Shown one piece after another: positions 7,701 through 14,986 of a stretch of DNA of 28,859 nt. Both the position numbers and the translations under genes were made by a program. Numbering within the stretch: position 1 is the stretch's first letter; each line of letters begins with the position of its first letter. Source of the stretch: an uncultured Collinsella sp. (lineage in GTDB: Bacteria; Actinomycetota; Coriobacteriia; Coriobacteriales; Coriobacteriaceae); the NCBI GenBank assembly GCA_958453935.1, contig CAUDZT010000028.1, forward strand, positions 1-28,859, read 5' to 3'. Below the pieces are notes generated by a model. The model was not told the DNA's origin, made no database searches, and saw only the letters and a list, made by a program, of their open reading frames with translations.

Positions 7701-10700
7701 GCCACGACCCCAACGAGCATCAAGCTCACCTGGGGAAAGGTCGATGGTGCTACCTCCTACGACCTTAAGGTCGACGGCACTGTGTTTGCCGTGGGTGATG
7801 CGGCCGAGTTCACGCACACCGACCTCGCCTACAATAGCAAGCACACCTACCAGATTCGTTCGCGCAACGCCGAAGGTTACTCCGCCTGGAGCGATGTGCT
7901 CGAGGCGAACTCCGCACTCGATCCGTGGCGGAACGTCCCCGACGCCGAGGAAATCACCTGGGAGGGCTCACTTTACGGCAGCCATAAGGCCGAGCTCGCC
8001 TTCGACCATGAGTTCCAGTCGGGCGACGGTGGTTTCCACTCCGGTGGCAACGATCTGGGCAAGGCGCTTACCGTTGACTATGGACGCGCTTACAAGCTCG
8101 ATAAGCTCGAGTACTATCCGCGCGATGACGCCGGCAACGGCACCGTGACCAAGATGCGTGTTGAGACGAGTCTCGATGGCGTCCACTGGACGAGCCAGGA
8201 GGTCGATTGGGCACGTTCCGCTGATTGTAAGACGGTAGCGTTTGACGGCACCGTGGCCGCCCGTTACGTGCGCATGACACCGCTCGCCTCGGTCGGCAAT
8301 TTCTTCTCCGCGTCCGAGATTGCCATCTACAAGACCGACGGCACGGATGGCTTCGCCGTGGGCTCCAACCTCAACAAGGCCACGATCTCCGACGGAGACT
8401 ACTCCAACATGAAGAACTATCTGGGCCTCGAGAATCGCGAGCCCGATACCCCGACGTTCGGTTCGCAGATCCGCGACCACTTCGCCGACCTCAACGATAA
8501 CGGCGTTTACGACGTCTACGATTACTCGTTCACCATGGCGGGTCTTGACGGCGGCACTAAACAAAAGGGCAAGGTCGCAGGTTCGCTCGCGGTGATTCCG
8601 AGCAAGACCGAGGTCGAGGCCGGTGATGAGATCACCGTTGATGTCTATGCGGCCGACGCCAAGAACGTCAACGCCCTGGGCGCCCTCGTCAACTTCAAGA
8701 GCGACCAGTTCGAGTTTGTGTCCGAGAGCATCGCGCAGGACGGCTCGACTGCCGGCATGGAGAACCTGTCTCGCGAGAAGGTCCAGTTCGTGGACGGAAC
8801 GCAGACTATCAATCTCGCCTTTGCCAACCGCGGCGATGGCAAGCTCTACAACGGTACTGGCGCGGTGGCGAGTTTCAAGCTCAAGGCCAAGACCGCCGGA
8901 AAGGTCGAACTGCCCTCGACATCTTGGCTTATCGGCCCGGCATGCGACGCACTTGAGTTTGCGAGCGACGGCACGGTGACGATGCCGGACGTTCCTCAGC
9001 CAACGGTCGCCGAGTACGCCCAGGATGCCTTCAACATCACGATGACCAACGATGAGCTCACGACCGACGACGGGACCAACGTCGAGAAACTTATCCAGCA
9101 GAAGAGCTATAACGCGCTGTTCGATAATAACGAGGGCGACAACGGCTTTGAGTTCCTGTGGAACTGGAGTGGCAACTGGGACAGCGAGGGTAAGCTACCG
9201 AGTTACGTGAAGCTTCCCACCACGATGACATTCGCATTTAAGACGCCGTCGAAACTCGATAGCGTCGAGGTCGTTAACCGCAACGGCGGCAACGGAACCG
9301 TACAGAAGATCAAGGCCGTCGTGACGTTCGAGGATGGCTCGATCCAAGAGTTCGCGGGCGGGGAGTACGATTCCTTCCTGGCTCGCTACGCCTTTGACCT
9401 CTCTGCCGAGAACAAGGGCAAGAAGGCGACCAAGGTCGAGGTCACGCCGCTTGAGGCATCGGGTGACCAGATGCTCACACTGCGTGAGGTCAACTTCAAC
9501 TACACGCAGGGTGTCGAGGCCATCGAGGGTGTCGAGCTAGGCAAGAACCAGACCGAGTTCTTTGAAGGCGACATTACGCCCGTCGACGCCAAGGCTACGC
9601 CTGAGAGCGCTGGCTACCCCTATGTGACGGTCGAGAGCTCCGACCCCTCTGTGGTAAGCGTCTCCGCTGTTCAGGCTGGCGATAGCGTGAGCTACTACCT
9701 GCGTGCCAACAAGGCCGGCAAGGCAAAGATCACGGTGGCGTCGGTACTCGACCCCTCCAAGACCGCATCCTATGAGGTCGAGGTCAAGGCTGGTGTCGAT
9801 ACCTCTGCGCTCGTGGCAGCGCTTTCCAAGGCCGCGGGCTACAGCGAGTCCGTCTACACCAAGGATTCCTATGCAGCTCTCACCACTGCGGTCGAGGCGG
9901 CTCGGAAGCTCCTCGACAGCGGCCAGGGCAGCTATAGCAAGAAGGATGTCGCAGACGCCACTGCCAAGATCGAGAAGGCAATCGACGGCCTCAAGATGCG
10001 CCCTGTCGATGAGAAGATCCTCATCAACACGCCCGAGAACCGCAAGAACGTCAAGGTGGCCGACTTCTCGAGTGAGGCCGACTACGAGGGCAGCAACGCC
10101 GTCAACGCTCTCGACGGCGACGAGCGGACGCTTTGGCACAGCGACTGGGCCCATGGGACCGGTATGCCCCAGTATCTGAGTGTCGACCTGGGCCGCGACT
10201 ACGATCTCACCGACGTTACATTCCTGCCGCGCCAGGACGGCGGCACTAACGGCGATATCTTCGAGGCCGAGATACTGGTCTCCGACACTGCCGACGGTTA
10301 TGAGATGGGCACCGCCGCATCGATGGGTACGTTCGCCTTCGACAACGACGGCCGCGTGCTCACCGACCGTGGCGACTGGAAGCAGATGAGCTTTGGCGCC
10401 GCGCGCGGTCGCTACGTGACCGTCAAGGTGATTCACGCCGGCGGTGGCGACGTTGATGCCTACTGCAGCATGGCGGAGCTCAAGTTCTACGGTACGGCCG
10501 TCCCCGATCCGGTGGCGAAGGATGATCTCGCTACCGCGATCGAAAAGGTTGATGCCGAGGTTGCTGCCGGCGACCTCAAGGCCGGTGACTACACCGAGGC
10601 CTCCTGGACGGCGCTCGAGAACGCCCTGGCGAGCGCCCGCGCCATCTTGAGTGACGAGAACGCCACGCAGGACGAGGTCGACCAGGCGCTCAGGGCGCTC

Positions 10701-11183
10701 GAGAGCGCCCGCGGCGCGCTCGAGAAGACCCCGGTGGCCCCGGTCGAGAATCCGACTAAGAAGCAGCTCAAGGCTCTGGTCAAGCAGGCGAAGGAGACTG
10801 ACACCAGGGGCAAGACGGCCGAGTCTGTCAAGGCCCTGACGGATGCCATTACCTACGCCGAGGACGTCTTGGGTGATGAGGATGCTTCCGACACCCAGGT
10901 CCAGGCGGCCTATGGCCAGCTCAAGCTGGCCATTGAGAGCCTCAAGGATGCCGATTCCGGCAACCAGGGCGGCTCGGGCAACCAGGGTTCCGGCAATGGC
11001 TCGAACGGCGGCAACCAGGCGGGCAAGCCCGCAGGCGACAAGGCCCAGGGCAGCAAGAAGAACGGTTCGGCGATTCCCAATACCGGAGACCAGACGGCGG
11101 CGACCGTCGCGACCGTCGGTGGTCTTGGCGCCATCATCGCCGCGATCGGCGCTTTCTTCCATCGTCGCAGCAAGGCTAAGTAG
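4770..11183 (+). CDS. Cell-wall-anchored multimodular GH31 glycosidase, possible alpha-N-acetylgalactosaminidase
   Basis: This 2137-residue exoenzyme starts at GTG, 5 bases after AAAGGAGA. Approximate order: signal peptide 1-35; GH31 N-terminal beta domain 45-280; catalytic barrel 284-680; C-terminal beta domain to about 860; FN3 966-1050; CBM32 (F5/8C) 1054-1189; dockerin-like loop 1240-1251; cohesin-like 1270-1406; second F5/8C-like domain 1411-1584; Big-like 1587-1678; FIVAR 1678-1743; CBM32 1751-1911; two FIVARs 1917-2061; Gly/Asn linker; IPNTG (2102-2106), hydrophobic helix and basic tail. Asp480 (KTDVAW) and Asp531 (WTGDQYG) are the expected GH31 nucleophile and acid/base. The barrel motifs recall the GH31_18 alpha-GalNAcase subgroup rather than plain alpha-glucosidases; this is from memory and moderately sure. 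Sortase anchoring is expected. Confidence 0.88.
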   Translation: MRRNSIFTKRWVKGSAVLVATAATLVFANPQQAIATPLKGVDSATVSQSASNVVDIDFADGIKGRITFLEDGIFRYNVDPKGEFSDYATPRSKSHTAKIQAQPDTSDTYSKPSATVADKGDTIEITGGKATVILDKATGKMSIKSGDRVVVSESASLDLDKKGTVQTLAKEKSENFFGGGTQNGRFLHTNQTIAISNTNNWTDGGVASPNPFYWTSDGYGVLRNTFAEGSYDFGSTDSSTVTTLHSENEFDAYYFVATNEGASNVATEMLQDYYKVTGNPVLLPEYGFYLGHLNAYNRDGWSTTSGQKKWETKGSKSSSEKGDVKYESGMSTGYKLDGTLAAETLNGEGPTVDTENMKATDFDRQFSARQVIDDYEDNDMPLGWFLPNDGYGAGYGQNGYYKTGGVNSDGASSADRLNAVRANVDNLKKFTEYANSKGVSTGLWTQSNLEPDSNPETPWHLLRDFDAEVKTGGITTLKTDVAWVGSGYSFGLNGIKTAYDTVTTGANKRPNIITLDGWAGTQRFGGIWTGDQYGGNWEYIRFHIPTYIGQSLSGNPNIGSDMDGIFGGDPIISARDYQWKTFTPSMLDMDGWGTYRKSPMTHGDPYTGISRFYLKLKAQLMPYIYTSAASAANIDTGNGDAGLPMIRAMLLSDNSEYAASTSTQYQYMFGENFLVAPVCQDTQADENGNDIRNGIYLPNYGTDENPTIWIDYFSGKQYRGGQVLNNYEAPLWKLPLFVKANAIVPMYAENNNPEAVSDTNTKGTDRSQRIVEFFATEGDGTFTQYEDDGSSIENNTTEDDSYGTIDNISYGEHVSTVYSSKAAGGTATFTAEASQGGYNGYDSNRTTTFVANVSAKPTSVVAKNGGSALNVVEVDSQETFDAATPEAGQAVYFYSETPNLNHYGSDADGTEAEQGESFNNTKITTNPKVYVKFAKTDVAAAAQTLELGGFVNADATLTADRLNENLSAPTSLAAPEDATTPTSIKLTWGKVDGATSYDLKVDGTVFAVGDAAEFTHTDLAYNSKHTYQIRSRNAEGYSAWSDVLEANSALDPWRNVPDAEEITWEGSLYGSHKAELAFDHEFQSGDGGFHSGGNDLGKALTVDYGRAYKLDKLEYYPRDDAGNGTVTKMRVETSLDGVHWTSQEVDWARSADCKTVAFDGTVAARYVRMTPLASVGNFFSASEIAIYKTDGTDGFAVGSNLNKATISDGDYSNMKNYLGLENREPDTPTFGSQIRDHFADLNDNGVYDVYDYSFTMAGLDGGTKQKGKVAGSLAVIPSKTEVEAGDEITVDVYAADAKNVNALGALVNFKSDQFEFVSESIAQDGSTAGMENLSREKVQFVDGTQTINLAFANRGDGKLYNGTGAVASFKLKAKTAGKVELPSTSWLIGPACDALEFASDGTVTMPDVPQPTVAEYAQDAFNITMTNDELTTDDGTNVEKLIQQKSYNALFDNNEGDNGFEFLWNWSGNWDSEGKLPSYVKLPTTMTFAFKTPSKLDSVEVVNRNGGNGTVQKIKAVVTFEDGSIQEFAGGEYDSFLARYAFDLSAENKGKKATKVEVTPLEASGDQMLTLREVNFNYTQGVEAIEGVELGKNQTEFFEGDITPVDAKATPESAGYPYVTVESSDPSVVSVSAVQAGDSVSYYLRANKAGKAKITVASVLDPSKTASYEVEVKAGVDTSALVAALSKAAGYSESVYTKDSYAALTTAVEAARKLLDSGQGSYSKKDVADATAKIEKAIDGLKMRPVDEKILINTPENRKNVKVADFSSEADYEGSNAVNALDGDERTLWHSDWAHGTGMPQYLSVDLGRDYDLTDVTFLPRQDGGTNGDIFEAEILVSDTADGYEMGTAASMGTFAFDNDGRVLTDRGDWKQMSFGAARGRYVTVKVIHAGGGDVDAYCSMAELKFYGTAVPDPVAKDDLATAIEKVDAEVAAGDLKAGDYTEASWTALENALASARAILSDENATQDEVDQALRALESARGALEKTPVAPVENPTKKQLKALVKQAKETDTRGKTAESVKALTDAITYAEDVLGDEDASDTQVQAAYGQLKLAIESLKDADSGNQGGSGNQGSGNGSNGGNQAGKPAGDKAQGSKKNGSAIPNTGDQTAATVATVGGLGAIIAAIGAFFHRRSKAK

Positions 11184-11202
11184 CCCCAGCAACAGCTAAG
11201 CA

Positions 11203-11245
11203 AGCGTGCCCGCCGCCCCACCCAAGGACGGTGGGCACGCTTTTT
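11203..11245 (+). terminator. Rho-independent terminator after the GH31 gene
   Basis: AGCGTGCCCGCCG (11203-11215) pairs with CGGTGGGCACGCT (11229-11241) over 13 bp with one G-T pair, followed by TTTTT. It lies 19 bp after the stop codon. Confidence 0.88.
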
Positions 11246-11302
11246 GAATGTAGGCAGAAAGCTCCGACCCTTCGGCCCTAATCTCGCAAAGCGTTCCGTC
11301 TC

Positions 11303-11334
11303 CCGCCGAACACATCAGCATCGGCGGCTATACT
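11303..11334 (+). promoter_or_regulatory. Likely purE promoter with an overlapping inverted repeat
   Basis: A -10-like TATACT lies at 11329-11334, with a TSS near 11341 and a leader of about 60 bases to the purE ATG. No good -35 is visible. Directly upstream, CCGCCGA (11303-11309) and TCGGCGG (11321-11327) form a dyad across the spacer, a plausible operator. Confidence 0.4.
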
Positions 11335-11400
11335 TGATTTATTTGCAGTTAAGGGTCGCGGATCCGCCGCGTCGCCGCTCTCAACAGGAGGTCTTTGTTT

Positions 11401-11865
11401 ATGGCAGATCAAAAGCCGGTTGTCGGGATCATCATGGGTTCCAAGTCCGATCTGGGCGTTATGGAAGGTTGCACCGCCGAGCTCGAGGCGCTGGGCGTGC
11501 CCTATGAGCTTGTCATTGCGAGCGCACACCGCACACCGGCGAAGGTCCACGAGTGGGCTTCGACTGCCGCCGATCGCGGTATCAAAGTGATTATCGCCGC
11601 TGCCGGCAAGGCCGCCCACTTGGGTGGTGTCGTGGCTGCCTTTACGCCGCTGCCGGTTATCGGCGTGCCTATGAAGACGAGTGACCTGGGCGGCATGGAT
11701 TCGCTGCTGTCGATGGTGCAGATGCCTTCGGGCGTGCCCGTGGCCTGCGTTGCCATCAACGGCGCCAAGAACGCCGCCATCTATGCCACACAGATTCTGG
11801 GTGCTTGCGACCCCGAGTACCGCAAGGTTATCGAGAAGATGAAGCAGGAGATGGCTGACGCCTAA
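11401..11865 (+). CDS. purE: 5-(carboxyamino)imidazole ribonucleotide mutase
   Basis: This 154-residue enzyme converts N5-CAIR to CAIR in de novo purine synthesis and works as a cytoplasmic octamer. The motifs GIIMGSKSDLGVMEG, SAHRTP and AGKAAHLGGVVA form the class I PurE active site (substrate phosphate and carboxylate binding, catalytic His). The ATG at 11401 follows AGGAGGT by 8 bases; a TTG two codons earlier is too close to that site. A PurK partner is not in this window. The other pur genes lie 3 kb downstream, separated by the sortase, MoaE-like and CmpB-type genes. Confidence 0.95.
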   Translation: MADQKPVVGIIMGSKSDLGVMEGCTAELEALGVPYELVIASAHRTPAKVHEWASTAADRGIKVIIAAAGKAAHLGGVVAAFTPLPVIGVPMKTSDLGGMDSLLSMVQMPSGVPVACVAINGAKNAAIYATQILGACDPEYRKVIEKMKQEMADA

Positions 11866-11900
11866 GCGTTCCGCCGTTTCACCGCAGTATAAGGAGAGCC

Positions 11901-12899
11901 ATGTCCGATTATCAGGGAAAACGATTCAAGGCTTCTCAGATTCCCGATCCGTCGAAGCCGGGTGCTGCCCGTGCGGCACAGCAGGGTCGGACATCCTCTC
12001 CTCAGCAGCCGCGCGCGCCGCGCCCCGTGACACCGGCGACGCATCGTCGACAGGACGCGCCGGCCGCATATCGTCCTTCGTCTTATAGCTCCGCTAAGAA
12101 GCCGCCCCGGTCTTCATCGCATGCCGCGCCGTCGGATTGCACCGAGCCGCCGCGCAAAAAGCGCCGCTCCATTATTCCCATTCTGCTCATCATCATCGGT
12201 ATCGGTCTGATTGTCGCCGCCGCCGCTATTTTTATTAATGCCCAGATTGGCTATAAGCAGGCGAGCGATTCGTATCAGAAAATCGAGAAGCAATATGTAA
12301 GCGATAAGGACGCCAGTGGCGTGCCGATTATCGACTTTGATGCGCTTGCTCAGACGAACCCCGAGATTGTGGGTTGGATTTACGTGCCGGGAACCAACAT
12401 CAACTATCCCGTGGTGCAGACCAACAACAACTCCAAATACCTCAACACGCTGTTTGACGGTACATCTAACGCGTCCGGTGCCATTTTCTTGGATAGTGAT
12501 GACACCGCGCCGGGAATGGTCGACCAGCAGACCACGATTTACGGCCACCATATGAACGACGGGTCGATGTTCAATGTGATTTCGGACACCACTGATCAGG
12601 CGACGTTCGATAGCATCGAGTTCGTGTATTACATCACACGGGATGCTACGTATAAGCTGCGACCACTGGCGACCAAAGTTGTCGAGGACACGTATGCCAA
12701 GGCGCGCACGCCCAATTTTGAGGGCGACGACGGGCTCAAGAACTACCTGTCCGAGATGCTCGACGGTGCCTCTGCCGTGGCGAGCGATGCGGGCGATCGC
12801 GCCGCCTCGGCAACCAAGGTCGTAACGCTTGTGACCTGTCGTTCGTTATCGCTGAGCAACACGCGTGCTGTCATGGTGCTCACGCCGGTCGAGGAATAA
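11901..12899 (+). CDS. Class B sortase
   Basis: This 332-residue membrane-anchored transpeptidase cleaves a sorting signal and links the protein to peptidoglycan or a pilin. The first 90 residues are a Pro/Arg/Gln-rich cytoplasmic tail; one helix spans about 91-113. The extracellular domain carries the catalytic triad: His216 (IYGHHM), Cys313 (TLVTC) and Arg322 (SNTRAV). The pattern fits class B (YLNTLFDG, GAIFLDSDD, YGHHMNDGSMF). AAGGAGA precedes the ATG, 35 bp after purE. The IPNTG-ending GH31 protein encoded 0.7 kb upstream is the obvious candidate substrate, although textbook SrtB enzymes prefer NPQTN. The long disordered N-terminal tail is unusual. Confidence 0.9.
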   Translation: MSDYQGKRFKASQIPDPSKPGAARAAQQGRTSSPQQPRAPRPVTPATHRRQDAPAAYRPSSYSSAKKPPRSSSHAAPSDCTEPPRKKRRSIIPILLIIIGIGLIVAAAAIFINAQIGYKQASDSYQKIEKQYVSDKDASGVPIIDFDALAQTNPEIVGWIYVPGTNINYPVVQTNNNSKYLNTLFDGTSNASGAIFLDSDDTAPGMVDQQTTIYGHHMNDGSMFNVISDTTDQATFDSIEFVYYITRDATYKLRPLATKVVEDTYAKARTPNFEGDDGLKNYLSEMLDGASAVASDAGDRAASATKVVTLVTCRSLSLSNTRAVMVLTPVEE

Positions 12900-12908
12900 G
12901 TTGTTCGA

Positions 12909-12945
12909 GAGTAGCTAAAAAAGCCCCGTTCCAAATTGGCTACTC
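12909..12945. other. Imperfect hairpin between sortase and MoaE-like genes
   Basis: GAGTAGCTA (12909-12917) pairs with TGGCTACTC (12937-12945) over 9 bp including one G-U pair. The loop contains an A6 tract. On the minus strand this reads as a T6 tract inside the loop. It may be a dispersed element or a weak processing site. Confidence 0.4.
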
Positions 12946-12966
12946 GACGACGGTAAGGGAGAAATA

Positions 12967-13383
12967 ATGCTCGAGAATGGCAAAACGATGCCTTCGGTTG
13001 ATGCTTGGCTGCGCGAAGCCAAGGCCGATGTTTCGGCGGCTGATTGTGGGATGTACCTGACACACAACGGCGTGGTGCGCGCGACGCCTAAGTCCGAGGT
13101 GCGTGGGGTCGAGACAGATGGTGTGGCGCCTGGGCATAAGGTGGGCGGCATGGTGTTTGGCTTCGATGCTCAGAAGGTGCAGGCTGCTATCGAGGCGACG
13201 CGTGCGATGCCGGGTATCGGCTATGTGCGTGTGTGGCTGGCAAGCGGCGAGCTTGCCGTAGGTGACGACATCATGCTCGTGCTTATCGGCGGGGACATTC
13301 GCCCGCACGTGGTCGATGCGCTGCAGGCGCTCGTTGGCACCATCAAGAACGAATGCGTGAGTGAGGTCGAGCGCGAGGCGTAG
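12967..13383 (+). CDS. MoaE-like protein (molybdopterin synthase large-subunit fold)
   Basis: This 138-residue protein has a C-terminal half resembling MoaE, the catalytic subunit that adds sulfur to precursor Z in molybdopterin synthesis: VRVWLASGELAVGDDIMLVL matches the family's HRVGxLxVGExxVxV strand, and the ALVGTIKNE helix follows. Lys127 could be the first active-site lysine, but the usual second lysine region (P-x-W-K-K-E) is replaced by CVSEVE. The N-terminal part (residues 1-60) has no clear match. No other moa or moe gene is nearby. It may therefore be a divergent or repurposed MoaE. GGGAGA precedes the ATG. Confidence 0.6.
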   Translation: MLENGKTMPSVDAWLREAKADVSAADCGMYLTHNGVVRATPKSEVRGVETDGVAPGHKVGGMVFGFDAQKVQAAIEATRAMPGIGYVRVWLASGELAVGDDIMLVLIGGDIRPHVVDALQALVGTIKNECVSEVEREA

Positions 13384-13413
13384 AGGCTTGCGTCGATAGA
13401 GGGATCGTTTATA

Positions 13414-13452
13414 AAAATGCCCACCGGTACGTGTGATACCGGCGGGCATTTT
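13414..13452. terminator. Bidirectional terminator between convergent genes
   Basis: AAAATGCCCACCGGT (13414-13428) pairs with ACCGGCGGGCATTTT (13438-13452) with one mismatch and a nine-base loop. T-rich ends occur on both strands (TTTT on plus; TTTTTAT on minus). It lies between the stop codons of the MoaE-like gene and the minus-strand membrane protein gene. Confidence 0.8.
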
Positions 13453-13473
13453 GCGTTTTGGGCGCGGTGAGCG

Positions 13474-14700
13474 CTACACGCGCGTCGCATCCTTGGGGCT
13501 CATGGTCATGCTCTGGAAGCGGTTTTCCATGTACTCGTTATCGAAGTGCTCTCCGTAGAACTGTGCGACGGGAATGTCCGGCTCCGTGCCGTTAACGCGC
13601 TGGTACCAGTAGCCGAGCGACTGCAGCGTCATGACGCCGTCGACCAGCATGATAACGGTAAAGATGACGGTGGCCGAGTAGCGGCTCTTCCAGGGGATCT
13701 TGTTGATAAGCTTAAGCAGCCTCGGCAGCAGCAGCTTGATCCAGATGAGGCCGCCCAGGCCCCACAGGCAGGCGAAGCCCGTGCAGGTGCGTCCGCCCGT
13801 GAGGACCACGAGCGGATCGGGCAAACCGAACAGCGTTATGTGCGAGTAGCCCCACGAGACCACGCCAAACGCGGTCTGCATAAACCAGCCCACGAACACC
13901 TCAAAGCTGGCGCCGAGCAGGGCACTCACCAGGAAAATGATGATGGGGTTCTTTTTGTAGAAGCGGTTAAGCACCATGGTCATGAGCACGGCGCCAAATC
14001 CGTAGATGGGGCTGAAGGGGCCAAACAGCATGCCGGCGCGGTTCTGATAGACGCCCGGGTCGTCGACTGTCATGTGCCAGATGTCCTCGGCGATCAGGCC
14101 GAGTATGCAGCAGACAAAGAACACCCAGAACAGGTTGAAGTAGTTGAGCTTGATGTAGCCCTCGCCGGTTTCATCGCGGCCGAGCATGCCCTCGGCGGCG
14201 TCGCGGTCGAGCATCTCCTGCAGGCGGCGCTGCAGTTCGCGCTCCTGACGAAGCGTGGGGTCGACGGTTGCCGAAAGTGCAACGAGGATGCCGAGCTGGA
14301 TCGCGGGACGCAGCAGGAAGGGCCCGATGCCCTGGAGCATCACGTCGACCAAAAGCTCGACGACGGTGAATGCAATAAGGATGTAGGACAGGCGGGCGGC
14401 GTTGCGGCGCTGGTTTTTGATAAGGTCCAGGCCAAAGATGATTAGGATGACGGCACTTGCCGCAGAGAGCATGATGCCGGCGACGATAAGGCCGACTGCG
14501 ACGAGCGTGTTGTCGCCGAGCTTTTCGGTGGCGTTGCCGTTAACAAGTGCCGTGATGACCTGCCACATAAAGGCAGCGACCGACGGGAGCGTGCCCACGC
14601 CGGAAAGGATGCACAGGACGGCGTACACCTTAATGATGAGGGGGATCTTCTTGACCTCCGTGGCGCTGGGGACGCTGGGGTCGAGTTCGTTTCGATCCAT
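13474..14700 (-). CDS. CmpB-type putative ABC-transporter membrane protein (PF06541-like)
   Basis: This 408-residue polytopic membrane protein has four hydrophobic helices in its N-terminal part (to about residue 150), a charged cytoplasmic linker (RQERELQRRLQEMLDRD), and a second helix bundle. That bundle opens with LNYFNLFWVFFVCCILGLIAE and contains NRAGMLFGPFSPIYGFGA, the signature of the 'putative ABC transporter type IV' (CmpB) family. No ATPase is adjacent, so a transport role is unproven. The ATG at 14700 has GAAAGG upstream. It is divergent from purF and convergent with the MoaE-like gene. Confidence 0.78.
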   Translation of the reverse strand: MDRNELDPSVPSATEVKKIPLIIKVYAVLCILSGVGTLPSVAAFMWQVITALVNGNATEKLGDNTLVAVGLIVAGIMLSAASAVILIIFGLDLIKNQRRNAARLSYILIAFTVVELLVDVMLQGIGPFLLRPAIQLGILVALSATVDPTLRQERELQRRLQEMLDRDAAEGMLGRDETGEGYIKLNYFNLFWVFFVCCILGLIAEDIWHMTVDDPGVYQNRAGMLFGPFSPIYGFGAVLMTMVLNRFYKKNPIIIFLVSALLGASFEVFVGWFMQTAFGVVSWGYSHITLFGLPDPLVVLTGGRTCTGFACLWGLGGLIWIKLLLPRLLKLINKIPWKSRYSATVIFTVIMLVDGVMTLQSLGYWYQRVNGTEPDIPVAQFYGEHFDNEYMENRFQSMTMSPKDATRV

Positions 14701-14986
14701 ACAGAACCTTTCTCGCTTTGTTGTAGGTTACAAGGATACGCCGCCGACCTGCCAAAAGACAGGACGAACGTCCCAATTGCAACTTTGTAATCCCCAACGG
14801 CGGACGCGGCGGCCATCTGGGGGCGCGGGCACTTACGCTGGACAGACCGATAAAATGTTTGGCAACAAAACTGATTATTAGCTCGGTGGGCTTTTAAAAA
14901 GCGCTGCTCATGCGCTGGGGAGCACGTCGCGCCGTGCGTATAATAAGGCGGGTAACGCCAAAAATACGAGGCTCTGAGGGGATACC
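14701..14986. promoter_or_regulatory. Divergent promoter region of the CmpB-type gene and purF
   Basis: A consensus -10 TATAAT lies at 14939-14944 for purF, giving a leader of about 36 bases; the -35 region (near CTGGGG) is poor, suggesting activator dependence or extra elements. The leader holds a small GGCG/CGCC stem (14947-14959). On the minus strand no clear pair was found. Small dyads (GACGAACGTC near 14762, and TGCTC/GAGCA near 14905-14925) could bind regulators. No known riboswitch was recognised. Confidence 0.5.

Noticed and set aside
6789..7844. Minus-strand open frame of 351 codons inside the GH31 gene
   Set aside because: It lies entirely antisense to continuous GH31 coding sequence and shows no domain or ribosome binding site.
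9537..11192. Long minus-strand open frame (551 codons) opposite the GH31 gene
   Set aside because: It is the antisense shadow of high-GC coding sequence. The plus strand encodes recognisable FIVAR and CBM32 domains and a sorting signal, while the minus product has no recognisable motif.
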